Below are positions 47,101 to 55,405 of a stretch of DNA of 64,000 bases, piece by piece. This stretch comes from Rhynchonema sp. JSB1_4. Its lineage: Eukaryota > Nematoda > Chromadorea > Monhysterida > Xyalidae. Each line of letters opens with the position of its first letter. Positions within the stretch are counted from its first letter, which is position 1. Location of the stretch: the NCBI GenBank assembly GCA_030248065.1, contig JASAMV010005168.1, positions 62,001 to 126,000 on the forward strand. The letters are read 5' to 3'. The notes under the pieces were generated by a model. It had not been told where the DNA came from. It did not search any database and was given only the letters and a program-made list of their open reading frames with translations. The position numbers and the translations under genes were made by a program.

Positions 47101-47942
47101 TCTCCCATTTGGTGAAGCGGTGGTCGCTGATCCGGGCTCGTAGTAGTGCCTGTTCAGCCCTGCGGAGGATCTTCTTCTCGCGTGGACCATCGCCGCGGTT
47201 TAGTAGTCTGAGGCCTTTTGGGATGATCTTGTTATCCCGACAGCGGCATGTGAACGTCAGGTGGGCGGACGCCTTCGCATGCTTGATCTTGAGGCTGTCT
47301 AGTTGCCTGTATTCCGTCAGAGTGTCGGGACCATACCGGCTTTCGAGCTGTTCTCTGAATGTTTTTTGTGGCCGTGTGTTGACATTTCTCGTCAGGGCTA
47401 CCCAGAGTGGCTGGCAATAAGACCACAACAAATTTTTCGCAAAATGTCGACACACGGCCACAAAAAACATTCAAAGAAGTATTCATATGACTACCAACCG
47501 TAAGCTGACGGTTCGTCCGTTTGTAGCTCTTTCTTCCATCCACAATGTGTTGCCATCAGATGCATTAATCGTTCAGTACATATATTCACGTTCTCGTCAT
47601 CCATCTGAAACTGAGCCCGACAATTAGTAGTAATGCTTGGCTTGGGCCTGGGTGTAGTGTTCAGCTGCTATATTGTTTTGGCCGTATTTTGTGTACGAAT
47701 CAACGTAAGTTTGCCTTTTAGCTGTTCTGTACCACGAAATGAACTGGCCGATTTACCAGTGCCCCAACTTCACAGCAAAATACGATCGAAAAAAGCCTTC
47801 AACCGCTGCGGCCGCTTAAAGTCGTGCAACAACATTAACAGAATGCGACTATATGGTATTGACTTACCTCAGGAAACGCATCACTACTGTAGCCGATTGT
47901 TGCCAGGGCGAGAGTTGTGACCAATATGAGCGCTTTCATCAT
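44185..47942 (-). CDS. Insulin-like peptide precursor, 3 exons
   Basis: Secreted peptide hormone of the insulin superfamily, expected to act through a tyrosine-kinase receptor. Exon 1 (47868-47942) is a signal peptide, MMKALILVTTLALATIGYSS. Exon 2 (47499-47604) holds the B chain: NICTERLMHLMATHCGW has the insulin spacing C-x11-C followed by G. Exon 3 (44185-44270) holds the A chain: ECCQSAGCTLMHLRNIC, a CC-x4-C-x8-C pattern, one residue longer than the usual CC-x3-C. The exons join in phase to 88 codons plus stop. Intron 2 is phase 1 and falls between B and A chains, the position and phase conserved in insulin genes; intron 1 is phase 0. Only about 15-20 residues separate the chains, with KK as the sole dibasic site, so there is little or no C-peptide. 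Intron 2 (44271-47498) contains a Penelope-like element in the same orientation, inserted 12 bases after the donor GTTGGT. No paralogue is in the window. Confidence 0.8.
44665..44727 (-). ncRNA. Hammerhead-ribozyme-like motif in the Penelope element
   Basis: On the minus strand CTGATGA (44721-44727) is followed by a 6-bp stem GACAGC/GTTGTC, then GAAAC (44696-44700) and a stem GTCGC/GCGAC ending in TTA. These are the conserved hammerhead core boxes in order. One extra C lies between CTGATGA and the stem, and stem I pairing is not obvious, so activity is uncertain. Hammerheads are an established feature of Penelope terminal repeats. Confidence 0.55.
44736..44810 (-). other. tRNA-like sequence inside the Penelope element
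   Basis: A minus-strand stretch with an A-box-like TAGCCGAATGG, a B-box-like AGTTCGATACC and nearly complementary ends (GTCCCCT and GGAGGAC). The anticodon loop would read CTCACA and the anticodon stem has a mismatch. It lies just 5' of the hammerhead-like motif in the element RNA. It is probably part of the element and not an ordinary tRNA gene. Confidence 0.4.
45005..47470 (-). CDS. Penelope-like reverse transcriptase with GIY-YIG endonuclease
   Basis: 821 codons if read from 47470; the actual start may be internal. The N-terminal third is basic and helical. The telomerase-like RT core runs from about residue 320 to 640: YGLPKIHKPEMPLRPVVS, VSFDVCSLFPSVPI with the first catalytic aspartate, QVDGMAMGSPLSPILCNLFM, and LWLRYVDDTFILW with the YVDD active site. 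After a linker the GIY-YIG nuclease starts at YKVPMEPCGKVYIGETGRPL (Y, YIG, R), with a downstream H and E (SAIAEHC, EALEMKKEGS). RT followed by GIY-YIG is diagnostic of Penelope elements; the nuclease nicks the target and the RT copies the RNA. No stop or frameshift breaks it. Many overlapping frames on the other strand are shadows. Confidence 0.95.
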   Translation of the reverse strand: MFFVAVCRHFAKNLLWSYCQPLWVALTRNVNTRPQKTFREQLESRYGPDTLTEYRQLDSLKIKHAKASAHLTFTCRCRDNKIIPKGLRLLNRGDGPREKKILRRAEQALLRARISDHRFTKWEKQTEIDRLEAKLQQRLDPEDFERIKASSDSLHRKTYEKTKDGQRRKFEELNTNRAPPTAPSTAVVNKSQRPLTTAEESVLNKGLNFAVAPRRLPVLETVTSLETAAVFLPPDQREDFRGEVKEALRTAKEPKPNITRAEAQAIRTLRADDTITVLPADKGRATVVLDTEEYEKKLEDTISDKKKFECKGKRNPTSGIEKRAKGLVKKHNVNVPVKEGCKPPHIYGLPKIHKPEMPLRPVVSCIGSTLHPLAKHLVRILRPLEQSLPHVIKNNAEFKARIDNVQPSHNTRMVSFDVCSLFPSVPIQGALTSLKKHLEADSDLGERTDLSVEAILELTEFCVTNTYFQHKDKYYTQVDGMAMGSPLSPILCNLFMADLEEDALRSADPPPDLWLRYVDDTFILWSGSADELEGFKAHLNSQNNAIQFTMETEEGGQLPFLDVMVKRTPRSLTTTVYRKPTHTDKYLHWQSNHPTKTKLGVVKCLTNRANTICSTGQERDMEKKRLHRAFTMNGYPSAQVQRAMAPQSNQRPNPEAPVATAVVPYSGQCTEKLKRICHKYKVRLVGKSDQTLRKSLSKVAPMRPQEHKAEVVYKVPMEPCGKVYIGETGRPLKNRLSQHKTGVKYVRTETSAIAEHCVQCPQNCQPNFKETKVLATVPNKFKRKIREALEMKKEGSTNFATPSYHLSAQWGNRWLNTRPPC

Positions 47943-48150
47943 TGTGCTTCGCTTGACTATTGTGTTTTAGGGTCTAATAATCAGAAAGGTGATAGTTGCG
48001 CTGGTTGAGCGTTATCCGTTCTGATACGATGATAATCGCCGGTACTGTTGCATGACGATAACTAAAATTTGGCTGGATTAGGTTAGTCGTAGTCGTTACT
48101 CGCGTGGCACATATCATGTGCAGGGCACATGCGGAAAGTACAGCGCCTAA
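47943..48150. other. Upstream region of the insulin-like gene
   Basis: About 200 bases between the insulin-like start codon and the next repeat. It would contain its promoter, but no motif can be supported. Confidence 0.3.
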
Positions 48151-48725
48151 GGGTGGAATTTTCGAAACGGTGTAAAGGTCAGCTGGGCGTAAAGGTCGGC
48201 GTAAAGTTCGGTCGAAAGCTCGGTCGGCGTAGCTCGGTAACGTGAAACATTGTCTGCTATTAACATGGAATGTTTCAAGTTTACACCGAGGTCCAATGGT
48301 GTAGCAGGGGGGGGGGGGGGGTGGGGCTTCCCCCCAAGGTACAGTAGGTAGGTAGGTTGACGCTCCATCCTGGTACAGTAGGTAGGTCGCCGTCCGGCGG
48401 CTGGTACAGTAAGTTGCTATTTTTGGCTCAAAAAGGTATAAAATCGGTACTTTTCACTCCAAATACTCGAAAAATCGCGCGCCACGCGCGAAATTTGCGT
48501 GTTGGAGCACGTTTTCATCAATATTTCGACCTAAAAAATTTTGTTCCCCCCCTAGCTCGGCCGGTACAGTAGGTAGGTTGCCGCCCTACATTTTTGGTGG
48601 TACAGTAGGTTGCCGCCCCGCCTATGTAGCTGCACCACTGCCGAGGTCTATCACACTGAGCTGTCGACCGAGCTTTTCACCGACCTTTCCACCCAACTGA
48701 CCACACCGTTTCGAAAATATCACCC
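48151..48725. mobile_element. Long-inverted-repeat element (CGAAACGGTGTAAAGG), copy 2
   Basis: Ends GGGTGGAATTTTCGAAACGG and CGTTTCGAAAATATCACCC with TAA on both sides (48148-48150 and 48726-48728). Arms share GTAAAGGTCAG and GAAAGCTCGG units with copy 1 at 34392-34986. The element at 48294-48640 is inserted in it. The TAA target fits a PIF/Harbinger-like element. Confidence 0.78.
48294..48640. mobile_element. GGTACAGTAGGTAGG-family element, nested, perfect duplication
   Basis: 347 bp with ends CAATGGTGTAGCAGGGG and TAGCTGCACCACTG and perfect CCGAGGTC duplications at 48286-48293 and 48641-48648. Inside: G-run, GTACAGTAGGTAGG units, and a CGCGCGCCACGCGCG core at 48474-48490. This is the cleanest copy of the family, related to 29075-29432 and 37007-37341. 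Confidence 0.9.
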
Positions 48726-49011
48726 TAAGTCGGAAAGTAGTCGTGATCCGCAAACAGGCATTAGCGTGTAGCTCTGAGCTTCGTGACGTCAGCACGAAAA
48801 GGCACAACAATATAACTTTTGATTAAACTGTCGGTCGCCAGGGCTAGTCTTGTGCAATATCCTCCATGTGTTGTCGTAATCTGCAGTATAATACAATAGA
48901 TATGAGGCGATGAAAAACTACTCCCGTGGGTTCTGGATTAGCTCGCGCTTGGCGGTGGTTCGGGCTTGGACCTTGGTCTGCATTTATGCCAACCATATGC
49001 CTGAGCACTAA

Positions 49012-49322
49012 GGGCGGACTTAGGTTGAACACGGAACACGGAAATATTTCCGTGTTCCGTGTTCCGTGAAAAATTTTGAAAATCACGGAACACGGAAATA
49101 TTTCCGTGCACGGTAATATTTCCGTGTTCCGTGATTTTCAAAATTATCACGGAACACGGAACACGGAAATATTTCCGTGTTCCGTGATTTTCAAAATTTT
49201 GTCACGGAACACGGAAATATTTCCGTGCACGGAAATATTTCCGTGACACGGAAATCCATGAAACTGGTTTGTATGTAAATTATTTCCGTGTTCCGTGTTC
49301 CGTGTTCAACCTAAGTCCGCCC
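49012..49322. mobile_element. Palindromic CACGGAAATATTTCCGTG element
   Basis: 311 bp with ends GGGCGGACTTAGGTTGAACA and its complement, flanked by TAA (49009-49011 and 49323-49325). Inside it is almost entirely tandem and inverted CACGGAA and TTCCGTG units, with several copies of the perfect palindrome CACGGAAATATTTCCGTG. Non-coding. Confidence 0.85.
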
Positions 49323-49325
49323 TAA

Positions 49326-50116
49326 AACAAGCGTCCGTCTGAGGCGAGGTGAGCTAGTATAATAATACCGATATTAATAATCGTGTTTCTAGTCTTGGGA
49401 AACGCAGCGTGGCTGCGCGGCTGTTGGCGCCCATTCAATAATTTGATCTCTCTTATAATTTTCTTGCTTGTTCACGCGCGCGGCCAAACAAACGTCACAG
49501 CAGACGCTGTCCTTTAACAGCAGGGTCCAATTGCATTATTATTCGTGGCGTACCTGAGTCCGGTCCGCAGAAAGCGAATTCCTTAATCTTCCCTAAATCT
49601 ATCGTAGCCCAACCCGTCAGATTTTTTTCGTATTTTTTAAGATTTAAAGCACATTAAACCCTCGTTTTAGTATTTCGACAAGTTAGTGTTGTGTACTGCG
49701 TCAGTACTGCAAGTATCAGCCGCCACGGAACGGTCAGGTGGCAAAAATTGGCTTTACGTTTTGGTTTAAAGTCTATGGCAGCGTAATCGGGTTCTGTGGA
49801 CCGGGCCCAGGCTCGCTTGCTTGTAACCAACGGACAACACTGGTTGTTATTGTGATACCGTTCATAAGTTCAAATCTAACTCAACTCAAGCACGTGAATA
49901 ACTTTTGACAAAGTTGCCAAAACGTGCCGGTGTTAGTGCGCACGTGGGTACGGGAACGGCTTCGTGGGCACCGGATGCAGAATGAAAAAAACAGACGTCG
50001 AATATTAATGACCAAACTTCAGACCGCCGACGACAAGTGGCTTCACAGAAATGACTGAGAAATAGACGTATTTATTTCACTTGATCGAACTTTCACTTCC
50101 TTCCTTGTGTTTCAGT
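49326..50116. other. Region upstream of the Rpp20 gene
   Basis: No supported exon except a possible first coding exon of the Rpp20 gene at 49983-49997 (ATGAAAAAAACAGAC before a weak GTCGAA donor, phase 0). Otherwise mixed-composition DNA without a recognised repeat. Confidence 0.35.
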
Positions 50117-51504
50117 GGTCGTCAACAACAACCACTGCTGAGACACAGCCGGCAGACAATGCGACGAGTGCAAAGGCAGACTATGATAGTGTTGAACACG
50201 AACTACGCAGGCGGTTGCCACCCAGATTCCAGACACGCCACAACGACATCTATGTGACCAGGCGCACTGATGCCAAAGCTCAGCTGGCAAGGTTGGCAGC
50301 CTGCTAACGGGCTTAAAAATCTGGGATGGCGTGCTTTAGCTGGTGGAGCTGTTCATTTTTTATGCGCGGTGCACGAGTTAAGTACTTTGTCAGACAGGAG
50401 CTTTTTCAAATGAGACGACCCAGGTGCCGCGGGCACCTAGGTCTTCAATCTTTGGGTGCTAAAAAGGCATTCCGGCATCGAAATTACGACTAAAACCGCT
50501 GACAGGGCATTAATTTCAGGTGCCAGGGGTACCCAAACTAAAATATTCTGGGTGCCAGAATTGGAAGTTTAGGTGCCATGGCACCCAAGTTTGAAAAAAA
50601 AAACACTGTACGTTTTCTTTTGCTAACGTCAGTCGCAATTTATACATTCCGGGAGATTCGGGACATAAAGGTCGAAAGACCACCGTGTATAAAACTATTG
50701 ACTATTACATACCACAGATGCACAAGTTTCTCACAAACATGTACCCTTCTGACTCTGACCCTTTGCAGATGCACCAAACTGTTGGACAAGGGCTACAGCG
50801 AAGTGTATGTGCACGGACTGGGCAATGCTGTCAACAGGGCCATCAATATTGCGTTGCAATTGAAACGATCCGGGCTGGGGTCGATCGATCTCGATGTGAA
50901 CACGTCGACTATTAGGGTGCGATTGGCTGTTGTGTTGCTGCACTGAATGCGTGCTGTATTGTTGAAATGTAACATACGCCCTAATGCAGAGCGAAATCTG
51001 AACTTGTACCGGAGAAGTTCTATTAAGCTCTCTGGGGGGCTTACTTGGGATAATTTTGTTTGTTTCAAAATGTAAAACAGGCGCAATGTTCCGAATAAGC
51101 CGCCAGGAGGCTTATTTTGCAAACTTCCGATTCCAAATAAGCCCCAGCGGGGCTTTATTGACATGTAGTTGCACAATGATGGAAATTTTGCATATTACTT
51201 TTGGATCTGTAAATGCATGCTTTTGATTCTCCCAAGCATTATAACCATTTTTATCATTGTTACATACAAATCATTCGCTGAGGGAAAGCTGAAAGTTATT
51301 CAGGGCTTATTCATGGCTTAATCGAACTTTTCCGGTAACTGTCTTGTCTCTTTTCGTGAGTACAGTCAACCAAGCACATGTATTCAGGTGACCGACGACC
51401 TGTGCCCCTTGATCGATGACGCCCGTCCAGGCACACATCAACGCAATGTGTCCGCCGTGCACATCAAGATATACAGACCGGACGTGCCCGTTGATGATTA
51501 TTGA
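50117..51504 (+). CDS. POP7: RNase P/MRP subunit, Rpp20/POP7 type (start exon uncertain)
   Basis: Alba-fold protein that, with its Rpp25 partner, binds the RNA of RNase P and RNase MRP, the complexes that mature tRNA 5' ends and pre-rRNA. Three exons are clear: 50117-50291, 50769-50916 and 51388-51504, all with GT-AG borders and matching phases. The Alba core reads RFQTRHNDIYVTRRTDAKAQ, then KLLDKGYSEVYVHGLGNAV and NRAINIALQLKR, then IDLDVNTSTIRVTDDL, and the protein ends in IKIYRPDVPVDDY before TGA. The GLGNAVNRAI segment is typical of the family. No ATG is in the first clear exon, which follows a TTTCAG acceptor, so a short upstream exon is needed; ATG 49983 is one candidate. About 145 residues without it, near the usual 140. 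Confidence 0.88.
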
Positions 51505-51943
51505 CGACCGTGTGTGCTATTTGAAAATGTCGATCGATTGTAGTTCGAAGTCTGCCAGAAAAATGGTCGTCGTAAAATGCAGCAGAATATTTTGACTGTT
51601 TTTTTGACTGCATAAGCATTGTCAGATGTAGTTACGGTGGCTGCTCAGAGAATTTGGACCATCAACTGGCTCGTTTGTCACGAATGTTGTTGTTCGGCCT
51701 TTCCGCTCTCAGTTCTGCCTGGGCTCCACAAACCATAATTTCTTGTTATTATTTATTATTGATTGATGCTGTTGTTTTGTTTGCTCATCACCAGTGCATA
51801 AACGTTTATTGGAAAGTGCCACATCCGGTCCGATGATGGTCAGTTTTCGTTCAACTTTGGCTTTCCTCCGCCCGGTTCGAAAACCGACGTGTCTGATCAT
51901 TTCGATGTACATGTCTTGCCCTTTTTATCACCAATTACACAGC

Positions 51944-54900
51944 ATGACGTCATTGCAACGCTGCATGCCCCGATTAGTGGTACGTCAACTGTGCGCCGGT
52001 ACAGTCAACCGACGACATGTGCATGTAGCTGTGATCGGATCGGGACCCGCCGGATTCTATTTTATTGGTTCCCTGCTCAGACACTGTCCCACGGCGAACG
52101 TGGACATTTATGAGAAACAACCGATACCGTTTGGTTGGTTCGGGCGTTATTTTCGTTTCGATATGGGCATTGCTCAAGTGCTGATAATTTGGCGCGCCAT
52201 CATGGCTTTGTGTCTGACTGAGTTCGTGCTGCGCCCTGTATTCACAAGCGAAGTCCTGGGTGGGCTTCACATTTGTGCTCGTAAAACATAACATCTCTGG
52301 TAATTGGCCCTCGTGTCGTTTAGGTCTTGCCCGATTCGGTGTGGCGCCGGATCATCCGGAGGTGAAGAATTGCATTCATCAATTTGAGAAAACTGTGGGC
52401 GACAGAAAAGAACAGCTGTCGTTTTTGGGCAATGTTGCTGTCGGACGTGACGTCACTATAGATGAACTCAGGTGCGATACTGATGTTTCACTTGATTATG
52501 TTCCTGATCACGGATGTTCTCCATGATCTTTAGGTTCAATTCGCTGCTACTTTGATCCTTACCTGACCCCATACCAATTTTTAGGTGCAAACTGCACCCG
52601 ACATTGCGTGAAAACTTACGTTGCTGATGTTTCATTACCCGATTCCATGTTTCAGGTCTGCTTACGACATTGTTGTGTGCGCGTACGGTGCTGAAGGTGA
52701 TAAGAAACTGTGTGTACCAGGTGAAGATGCCGTCAACAGCGTTTCGGCACGCGAGTTTGTAGGATGGTACAATGGGCTCCCGGAAGCACAGGATCTCAAG
52801 GTGGTTATTTACATGTTACATCATTGTTTAGTTCAAATATTTTTCGTTATAATAATGATATAATTTTTGCAGTAATGTTGGTCTGTTTCGCCCTGCCTTC
52901 GCAGACAGACCGAGGCGCCAGGGCTCGTCAGTGCGAACGCCTCTGGTAAATTTTCCTCCAAAAAGCCCCACCAGCAGATCTTATTGCTGGCCTGTAACAT
53001 CACTGCGTGCATAGCGAGGGCAGAGAGCCACTACGACAAACAGTGCAGTGCACACAGTGCAGTCACATCCAGCGCAACGTGTCCCTCTGAACAAAGTGTG
53101 CTGCAGTAATTCCTTCACTTTGTTGGCGACGTGAATGAACTGTATAACGTGTTTTCGGCTGCCCGTTTCGACCCATTTGCATAGATTAGGTTCACGTGGT
53201 GATCGTCAGTGTCAACGCACTAGATAACCCAAAAACATGGTGGCTGAGCATGGTCATAACACCCATCCATCATCACAGGTCGACCTCTCATGCGAACATG
53301 CTGTGGTCGTCGGTCAGGGCAACGTTGCACTGGATGTGGCCCGGGTGTTGTTGTCACCAATTGATAGATTGCGAAACACGGACACAACTGAACACGCGTT
53401 GCAAGCATTGGCACAGAGCACAATCAAACGGGTCACACTCGTGGGACGACGCGGGCCGTTGCAGGTGTGGGGTGGTCAATATTTGGCAGTATGTTTGACA
53501 TGAAATATCGTTTGTGTTTGTTCGTTTTACGACAGGTCACGATTGATGTACTGCACAGCACTGCTATGAGTTCCACCAGCATGAAAGCTAAGTCAAGACA
53601 CTAGAAACTCCCTCTGATGAACTGCCTAAACCCTAAATTATACTATTTCAATAAGTAACGTACCTAGACCCGGCCAGTGCTGTGGCGGGGGGGGGGGTGG
53701 GGGGTCCCCCAATGGTACCCTACCCCCTACCCGCCCCGGCCTGGTACACTACCCCCCTACCCGCCCCGCTCCGGTACCCTACCCCCCTACCCACCCCGCT
53801 CTGGTACCCTACCCGCCCCGATTTTTGCCCACAAAATGCCCATTTTTCGGTCAAAAATGCCCAAATTTCGACCGAAAACCCTTAAAAGTGCAAAAAATCG
53901 CGCGCTACGCGCGATATAGGCACTTTATAGCATATAAAAATAGGCACCCAAAAAAACTTGTATTGTACCCTACCCGCCCCGAAAAATCTCCCCCCCAAAC
54001 CGGATCTCCCCCCCCACGATCCCAGGTACACTACCCCCCTACCCGCCCCGGATTTTTCCACCTATGTACCCTACCCGCTCCGCAAAAGTAGTCACAGCAC
54101 TGGACCCGACCCACTAACAGTGGGCACGGCTGGGTCATCAAGTTTGTCAGGATGTGCAAGAAGCTTTTCATCTTGAAGAGGGCTTACCTCTGATCAACAG
54201 GATTTGTCACGCAGTACATTTATAATTCCCCATTCAGGTGTCGTTCACAGTCAAAGAGCTGCGCGAAATGATCAACCTGCCCGGTTCAGTGCCCCGATTC
54301 GATCCATCGGACTATCCCGACCTGTCACCGAACGACATCAAACGTCTGCCTCGACCGAGACAACGACTTACAGATTTGCTCATCCGCACAGCCCGCCAGC
54401 CACCGACCAAACAACCTGCAGATCAGCACAAAGAGTGGACGTTGAAATTCCTTCGGTCGCCGGTTCGAGTTTTGACTGATTCCGAATCGGGTCAGGTGTC
54501 GGGCATCGAACTGAGATCGAATCGATTGGATATGGATTGGAATAATTTGTCAAAAGTGATGGATGCAAAAGTCTCGCCTGATGATAATGTTCCAACTGAG
54601 GTGTTGCCCTGTCAACTGTTGTTCACAAGTATCGGTTATCGATCGATGCAGGTGAAAGGCTTGCCGTACGATGCCAAACGAAATGTGATCAAGACTGAAC
54701 AAGATGGAATGAGAGTGAAGGTAAAGTTTAATTTATTGTCGAGCTCTGCCTGAGTCCCTCAGAAAAAATGCTCACTTCCGGTTCTGAAAAAGAGTTAGAA
54801 TTCCTCAAATGTTCGGCTCTGCAAGGTGAAAGTCCATTTGTGATACCAGTAAGCTCAACAAGAAAACGCCTGTAAAGAAGACCACCGTTGTACTGACTGT

Positions 54901-55301
54901 CAAGGCTGAGACTTTCAAAATGGCATCAATTTGGCGCAACAGTGTTTGTTTAGAATGACAACCCTTCGTCTCTTGTTTAGGATCTACCGGGTGTGTACGC
55001 GACGGGTTGGTGTGCCAGAGGTGCGACGGGCGTTATCGCGACCACACAGACAGAGTCGGCCTCGGCCGCACAACTGGTCGCACGGGATATTAACGATCTG
55101 GTGAAACATCAGCCAGCTGGGCGGAAACAAGGTGGTGTTGTGATCCAAGGCCTGTTGCGTGAACGACGCATTCCGTGGGTCAGTTGGCCTGAATGGATGG
55201 TCATAGACGCACGCGAACAGCAGTTGGGATCGAAACACGGCAAACCCAGGGAGAAGCTGACCAATGTTCATGATATACTGCATGTGCTCAATAAGGAATA
55301 G
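51944..55301 (+). CDS. FDXR: NADPH:adrenodoxin oxidoreductase, mitochondrial
   Basis: Passes electrons from NADPH through FAD to mitochondrial ferredoxin for iron-sulfur cluster and steroid or haem chemistry. Six exons: 51944-52133, 52324-52471, 52656-52800, 53279-53464, 54238-54720 and 54981-55301, joining in phase to 490 codons plus stop, almost the length of the human protein. The start ([15 protein letters not shown]) gives a basic presequence with no acidic residue, as expected for a matrix protein. FAD site: [13 protein letters not shown]; then [18 protein letters not shown] across the first intron; [19 protein letters not shown] site [17 protein letters not shown] and [13 protein letters not shown]-terminal FAD contact [19 protein letters not shown]. 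The region around 54520-54600 (DNNLSK-like loop) is a little longer than usual. Intron 4 carries the element at 53675-54102. Confidence 0.95.
53675..54102. mobile_element. GGTACCCTACCCGCCCCG element in FDXR intron 4
   Basis: 428 bp with ends CAGTGCTGTGGCGGGG and GTCACAGCACTG. Flanks GACCCGGC (53667-53674) and GACCCGAC (54103-54110) match at 7 of 8. Both ends carry tandem TACCCTACCCGCCCCG units; the middle is A/T-rich with the core palindrome CGCGCGCTACGCGCG at 53898-53914. It is the reverse-complement relative of 37608-38455. Non-coding, hAT-like. Confidence 0.88.
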
Positions 55302-55405
55302 GTGCTGCTGCAATTGGTTGATTCATGTTTAATTCCCCGATTTTTTATTTTGAGGGCTTTTTGGTGAGCGGGATTTTTGGGCCGCGTCATCTTTGCGGTC
55401 ATTTG

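Larger units (their letters stand above)
44595..47473 (-). mobile_element. Penelope-like retroelement, full length
   Basis: 2879 bp flanked by a 13-bp direct repeat AAGAAGTATTCAT at 44582-44594 and 47474-47486, the target duplication. It carries one long frame (45005-47470) and, in its 3' part, a tRNA-like stretch and a hammerhead-like motif. The terminal 57 bp on each side are inverted copies of one another (GGGTAGCCCTGACGAG at 44639-44654 and its complement near 47391-47406), and the 5' end also has a hairpin pairing 47353-47380 with 47447-47473. Penelope elements are known for partial terminal repeats of this kind. The intact frame and duplication suggest a recent insertion. Confidence 0.9.

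Noticed and set aside
47303..47503. Coding exon ending KKYSYDYQP across the Penelope 5' junction on the plus strand
   Set aside because: It is antisense to the insulin-like exon and the element; the apparent tail is the target duplication read in the wrong strand.
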